Assembly: GCF_001661345.1 (NCBI RefSeq)
Contig: NW_017962913.1
Location: 873,428 to 937,427 of the forward strand
From: Ascoidea rubescens DSM 1968
Taxonomy: Eukaryota; Ascomycota; Saccharomycetes; Ascoideales; Ascoideaceae
Reading direction: 5' to 3'
DNA length: 64,000 nt
Below the pieces are notes generated by a model. The model ran no database searches, was not told where the DNA came from, and saw only the letters and a list, made by a program, of their open reading frames with translations. A program made the position numbers and the translations under genes. Shown piece after piece: positions 60,905 through 64,000 of this stretch (its first letter is position 1; the number at the start of each line of letters is the position of its first letter).

Positions 60905-63900
60905 TCAAAACGCATCCTCTAATCTTAATCTAGGCGCAATGTTCATTGAAATCAACTCTTGAAATAATAATTTAGCTGCGTATGGTATCCTCATTTTAAT
61001 AACATTTTCAGTGGTTTTACAATTATTACACCATCCATGGAATCCCATCAATCCACAATTATTACAAATATCAACCTCAAATACATCCGATGATATCATC
61101 AATCTTTCCAACAATAGTTGCGATGCTCCATATGCTATAACACAATCTCTTTCCATCTCCCCTAATCTTAATCCACCATCTCTACTTCTACCTTCCGTTG
61201 GTTGTCTAGTTAAAACTGCTCTAGGACCTCTTGCTCTTGCGTGCATCTTATCCATTACCATATGCTTCAATTTTTGATAATAAATTGGTCCGAAAAAGAT
61301 ATATGCTTGAAGACATTCCCCTGTTATTCCAGAATATAATTGGTCTTTTCCAGAATAACTAAATCCCTGATCAATTAATATCTTAGACATATCCTCCAAC
61401 TTGGATCCTCCAAAACAAGTTCCATACTCTAATGTACCATTGAGAACACCCGCTTTACCTGATATCAACTCAATCATTTTACCAACAGTCATACGTGATG
61501 GAAAACCATGTGGATTCATAATAATATCTGGCGAAATACCTTGATCATTAAATGGCAAATCTTCTTGATTGACAATAATACCACAAACACCTTTTTGTCC
61601 ATGTCTTGATGAGAACTTGTCTCCTAATTCCGGTCGTCTTGTTTGTCTCATTAACAATTTAATTAACTGTTGGTCTCCATTAGTTTCTGTTAACAAAACC
61701 TGGTCAACATAACTTGGTTCAGGTGCCCTGTATATATACGGTGACTCTTTATAAGTCGTTTGTCCAGATGGTCCTCCAATTGAAGAATTTCCTGAACTTA
61801 TTGGAATAGATTTATTAGCATAAATTTGCCCACTTTCAACCCTAACACCAACTTCAGCAATTCCATCAGGCCCCAATACTGCATGTTCCCATATTGGATC
61901 ACCATTTTCATCAACTCTAACACCTGCAATAATATCTTTTGTATGATTTGAATATCTTTTCAACAAAATAGTTTCTTTTCTAAATGTTTGACATCGACCA
62001 AAACCTCTGTCAATTGATGATTTATTTAAAACCAAGGCATCTTCAATATCATATCCAGAGTATGACATGACTGCAACTGTAGCATTTTGACCTGCTGGTA
62101 ATTTATCATACTCTGTCAATTCTATGGTTTTGGTTTTAACCATAGGCTGTTGTGGATAACACATTACATATAAAAGAGTATCAATTCTACGGAATTGATT
62201 ATAAGCAATAGCTCCAATTGCTTGCTTACCCATTGCACATTGATAAGTATTTCTTGGCGATTGATTATGATGTGGATAAGGAATTAGACCTGCAACAGCT
62301 CCAAGCACTGTAAATGGTTCTATTTCCAAGTGTGTTGTTTTTCCAGGTTGAATATCTTCTTCATAAATAGCAATAAGAGAATCATTTTCTTCATTACAAT
62401 CCATGTATTCAACTAATCCATTTTTAAGAAAGTCATCAAACTCCCATTCACCGGATCGCAATTTTTCCAAATGTTTAGCTTCAACTTTGGAAATTCCTGT
62501 TTTTTTATCAACAATTATCAATGGTCTGCAAATTCTGCCACCATCAGTTGCAATATGAATAGCATTCTGGTACAGATTAGAAAAAATGGAAATAAATGGT
62601 GAAATATTACATGATCTTCTTAAATTTCTAAAAACTTTTAAAAATTTTTTAGGAGTTTTGGTTAAACCAATTATAGTACCATTAACATAAATCCCATAAT
62701 TATTTCCAATAAAAATAGAATTGTAATCCACATATCTTATATCTTCGACACCCAAATTAAGACACAATCTTTTAACAGAGTCTTCCTCATCATCTGTTGT
62801 AATATGAGTCATTAAGGCCAAATTTTTAACTAAACCACAAGCTTCACCTTCAGGCGTGTCTGAAGTGCACAACATACCAAATTGAGATGGTTGCAAAGCT
62901 CTTGGGCCAGAAACTTTTCTTGATTTCTCAAATTGAGATGATATACGGGTCATCATACCCAACGCAGCAATATAGGATAATCTACTTAAAACATGAGTGA
63001 CACCAGCTCTTTCCATCTTAAATCTTTTCAAAGACCAATTTCCAGTTGAAATCGCATTGTTCAAACCACTAGTTATATAATAGGAATAAACACCAATTGT
63101 CATTAACGGATCAAATTCGTGAATTCTGTTGGACTTTTTCAAGGACTTGTCTATATTTGTTTTAAAATCGTTATTGAATTTTTTAAATAAATCTTCAAAT
63201 AAAAGAGACATCAATTGACCTGCTAATTCCAATCTTTTATTACCAACATAATCCCTATCATCAACTCTCTTAGGATTTTCCATTGCCATAATGACTCTTC
63301 TTGTCATAATTGCCAAATATAAGCCCTTTTCTCTCAAATCCAAACTATTTGGACAGGTAATGTGTGCAATCACAGTCGTAGCAATAAATTCAATACCTTC
63401 TTGTAAAATCGATAATCTAGGAGCATTGAATCTTCTGATGGTTTTAACTCTTTGACCAATATATTCCAAAGCGTCTCTTTGAGTGTAGATATTCAATTTT
63501 GCAGGATCTTCAAAATTTACTGCAAATAAATCTTGGTACTGTAAATTATCACCACATACAATTTGCAATATCTCCAAGTCAGATACAATTCCACACGCTT
63601 TCAAAGCTATGACAATTGGAACCTCATCCGATATGGAATTATGTTTTAAATAGATTTTGTTGTACTTTGTCACAACGTATGTTTTGGATTTTCTTTCGTG
63701 AGTTGAAGAGGTTACTGAAGCTTGAACTATATTTTTTTTCTCGTCGCTTTCAACAATAATTCTGTTTTTTGACAATTGTTCCTGAACTAAAATCACTCTT
63801 TCGGTTCCATTAACTATAAAATAACCACCAGGATCCTTTGGACATTCGTTAAGTTTTGGGAACTGAGATTCAGATAATCCTTCCAAACAGCATTTGTTCG

Positions 63901-64000
63901 ATCTCAACATGATTGGCATTCTTCCAATTTCCAAATCTCGATTCATGATGATTTTTCTGCCTCTTGTGTATTCTACATCAACATATATCGGAGCAGAATA
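60905..64000 (-). CDS. RET1: RNA polymerase III second-largest subunit (5' end beyond window)
   Basis: The last 1031 residues of the Pol III core subunit Rpc128, which with Rpc160 forms the active site transcribing tRNA and 5S genes. The frame is open to the window edge; the edge codons read [18 protein letters not shown], as in Ret1 upstream of [15 protein letters not shown]. About 115-120 N-terminal residues are missing. Landmarks: [100 protein letters not shown], the Zn site C-x2-C-x9-C-x2-C, and the Pol III-type end [21 protein letters not shown]. Only one in-frame CTG (62573-62575) was found. Pol III rather than Pol II identity is clear from the end and the GRMPIMLRS context. Confidence 0.96.
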   Translation of the reverse strand, partial: YSAPIYVDVEYTRGRKIIMNRDLEIGRMPIMLRSNKCCLEGLSESQFPKLNECPKDPGGYFIVNGTERVILVQEQLSKNRIIVESDEKKNIVQASVTSSTHERKSKTYVVTKYNKIYLKHNSISDEVPIVIALKACGIVSDLEILQIVCGDNLQYQDLFAVNFEDPAKLNIYTQRDALEYIGQRVKTIRRFNAPRLSILQEGIEFIATTVIAHITCPNSLDLREKGLYLAIMTRRVIMAMENPKRVDDRDYVGNKRLELAGQLMSLLFEDLFKKFNNDFKTNIDKSLKKSNRIHEFDPLMTIGVYSYYITSGLNNAISTGNWSLKRFKMERAGVTHVLSRLSYIAALGMMTRISSQFEKSRKVSGPRALQPSQFGMLCTSDTPEGEACGLVKNLALMTHITTDDEEDSVKRLCLNLGVEDIRYVDYNSIFIGNNYGIYVNGTIIGLTKTPKKFLKVFRNLRRSCNISPFISIFSNLYQNAIHIATDGGRICRPLIIVDKKTGISKVEAKHLEKLRSGEWEFDDFLKNGLVEYMDCNEENDSLIAIYEEDIQPGKTTHLEIEPFTVLGAVAGLIPYPHHNQSPRNTYQCAMGKQAIGAIAYNQFRRIDTLLYVMCYPQQPMVKTKTIELTEYDKLPAGQNATVAVMSYSGYDIEDALVLNKSSIDRGFGRCQTFRKETILLKRYSNHTKDIIAGVRVDENGDPIWEHAVLGPDGIAEVGVRVESGQIYANKSIPISSGNSSIGGPSGQTTYKESPYIYRAPEPSYVDQVLLTETNGDQQLIKLLMRQTRRPELGDKFSSRHGQKGVCGIIVNQEDLPFNDQGISPDIIMNPHGFPSRMTVGKMIELISGKAGVLNGTLEYGTCFGGSKLEDMSKILIDQGFSYSGKDQLYSGITGECLQAYIFFGPIYYQKLKHMVMDKMHARARGPRAVLTRQPTEGRSRDGGLRLGEMERDCVIAYGASQLLLERLMISSDVFEVDICNNCGLMGFHGWCNNCKTTENVIKMRIPYAAKLLFQELISMNIAPRLRLEDAF

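Overview
The window is nuclear DNA of a budding yeast (Saccharomycotina). The genes are mostly intronless and compact, with polyA/T-rich flanks. The few introns carry GTAAGT or GTATGT donors and TACTAAC-like branch points. Nearly every gene has a yeast orthologue. A sphingolipid C9-methyltransferase, a HAT+RRM form of Prp24 and a WDR83/MORG1 protein argue against Saccharomyces itself. DNA is very AT-rich, and regulators carry long Asn runs, but many promoters and gene starts lie in local GC-rich islands. CTG codons are almost unused in conserved genes, so leucines written at CTG are provisional (possible CUG-reassigned lineage). Species cannot be named from the sequence.

Layout. 0-10 kb: the 3' end of an unknown gene, a CCCH zinc-finger protein, an SREBP-type bHLH regulator (CPH2/HMS1-like), TMA23 and PRP24. 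10-20 kb: an alpha/beta hydrolase, BET5 (one intron), MBP1, ABZ2 and the sphingolipid C9-methyltransferase. 20-33 kb: an unrecognised coiled-coil protein, DUS1, a large Asn-rich protein with a HapX-type cysteine cluster, PFK1 and IRC19. 33-44 kb, all on the minus strand: NUP188, PPH3, VPS52 and PAA1. 44-56 kb, all on the plus strand: LSM5 (two introns), EMP65, RKM5, a KRE2/MNT1-family mannosyltransferase and SAC3. 55-64 kb: a WDR83-like protein, SEC27, YPI1 (one intron) and RET1, whose 5' end is cut by the window edge.

Functional themes: U6 snRNP biogenesis (PRP24, LSM5), nuclear pore and mRNA export (NUP188, SAC3), secretory and endosomal traffic (BET5, SEC27, VPS52, EMP65, the mannosyltransferase), phosphatase control (PPH3, YPI1), G1/S transcription (MBP1), and metabolism (PFK1, ABZ2, C9-methyltransferase, PAA1). 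These are dispersed housekeeping genes, not an operon-like cluster. BET5, LSM5 and YPI1 can only be read by splicing across introns. No tRNA, rRNA, transposon, LTR, CRISPR array or viral relic was recognised.

The most interesting signals are not genes: CTG-codon avoidance; GC islands with a recurring TCTGCTGC-type leader motif at gene 5' ends; a 29-bp perfect palindrome centred on TGACTCA in the PFK1 promoter; an 11-bp-periodic TCACGCA array before SAC3; an MCB/SCB cluster between BET5 and MBP1; and a HapX-type cysteine domain attached to what looks like a decayed bZIP.
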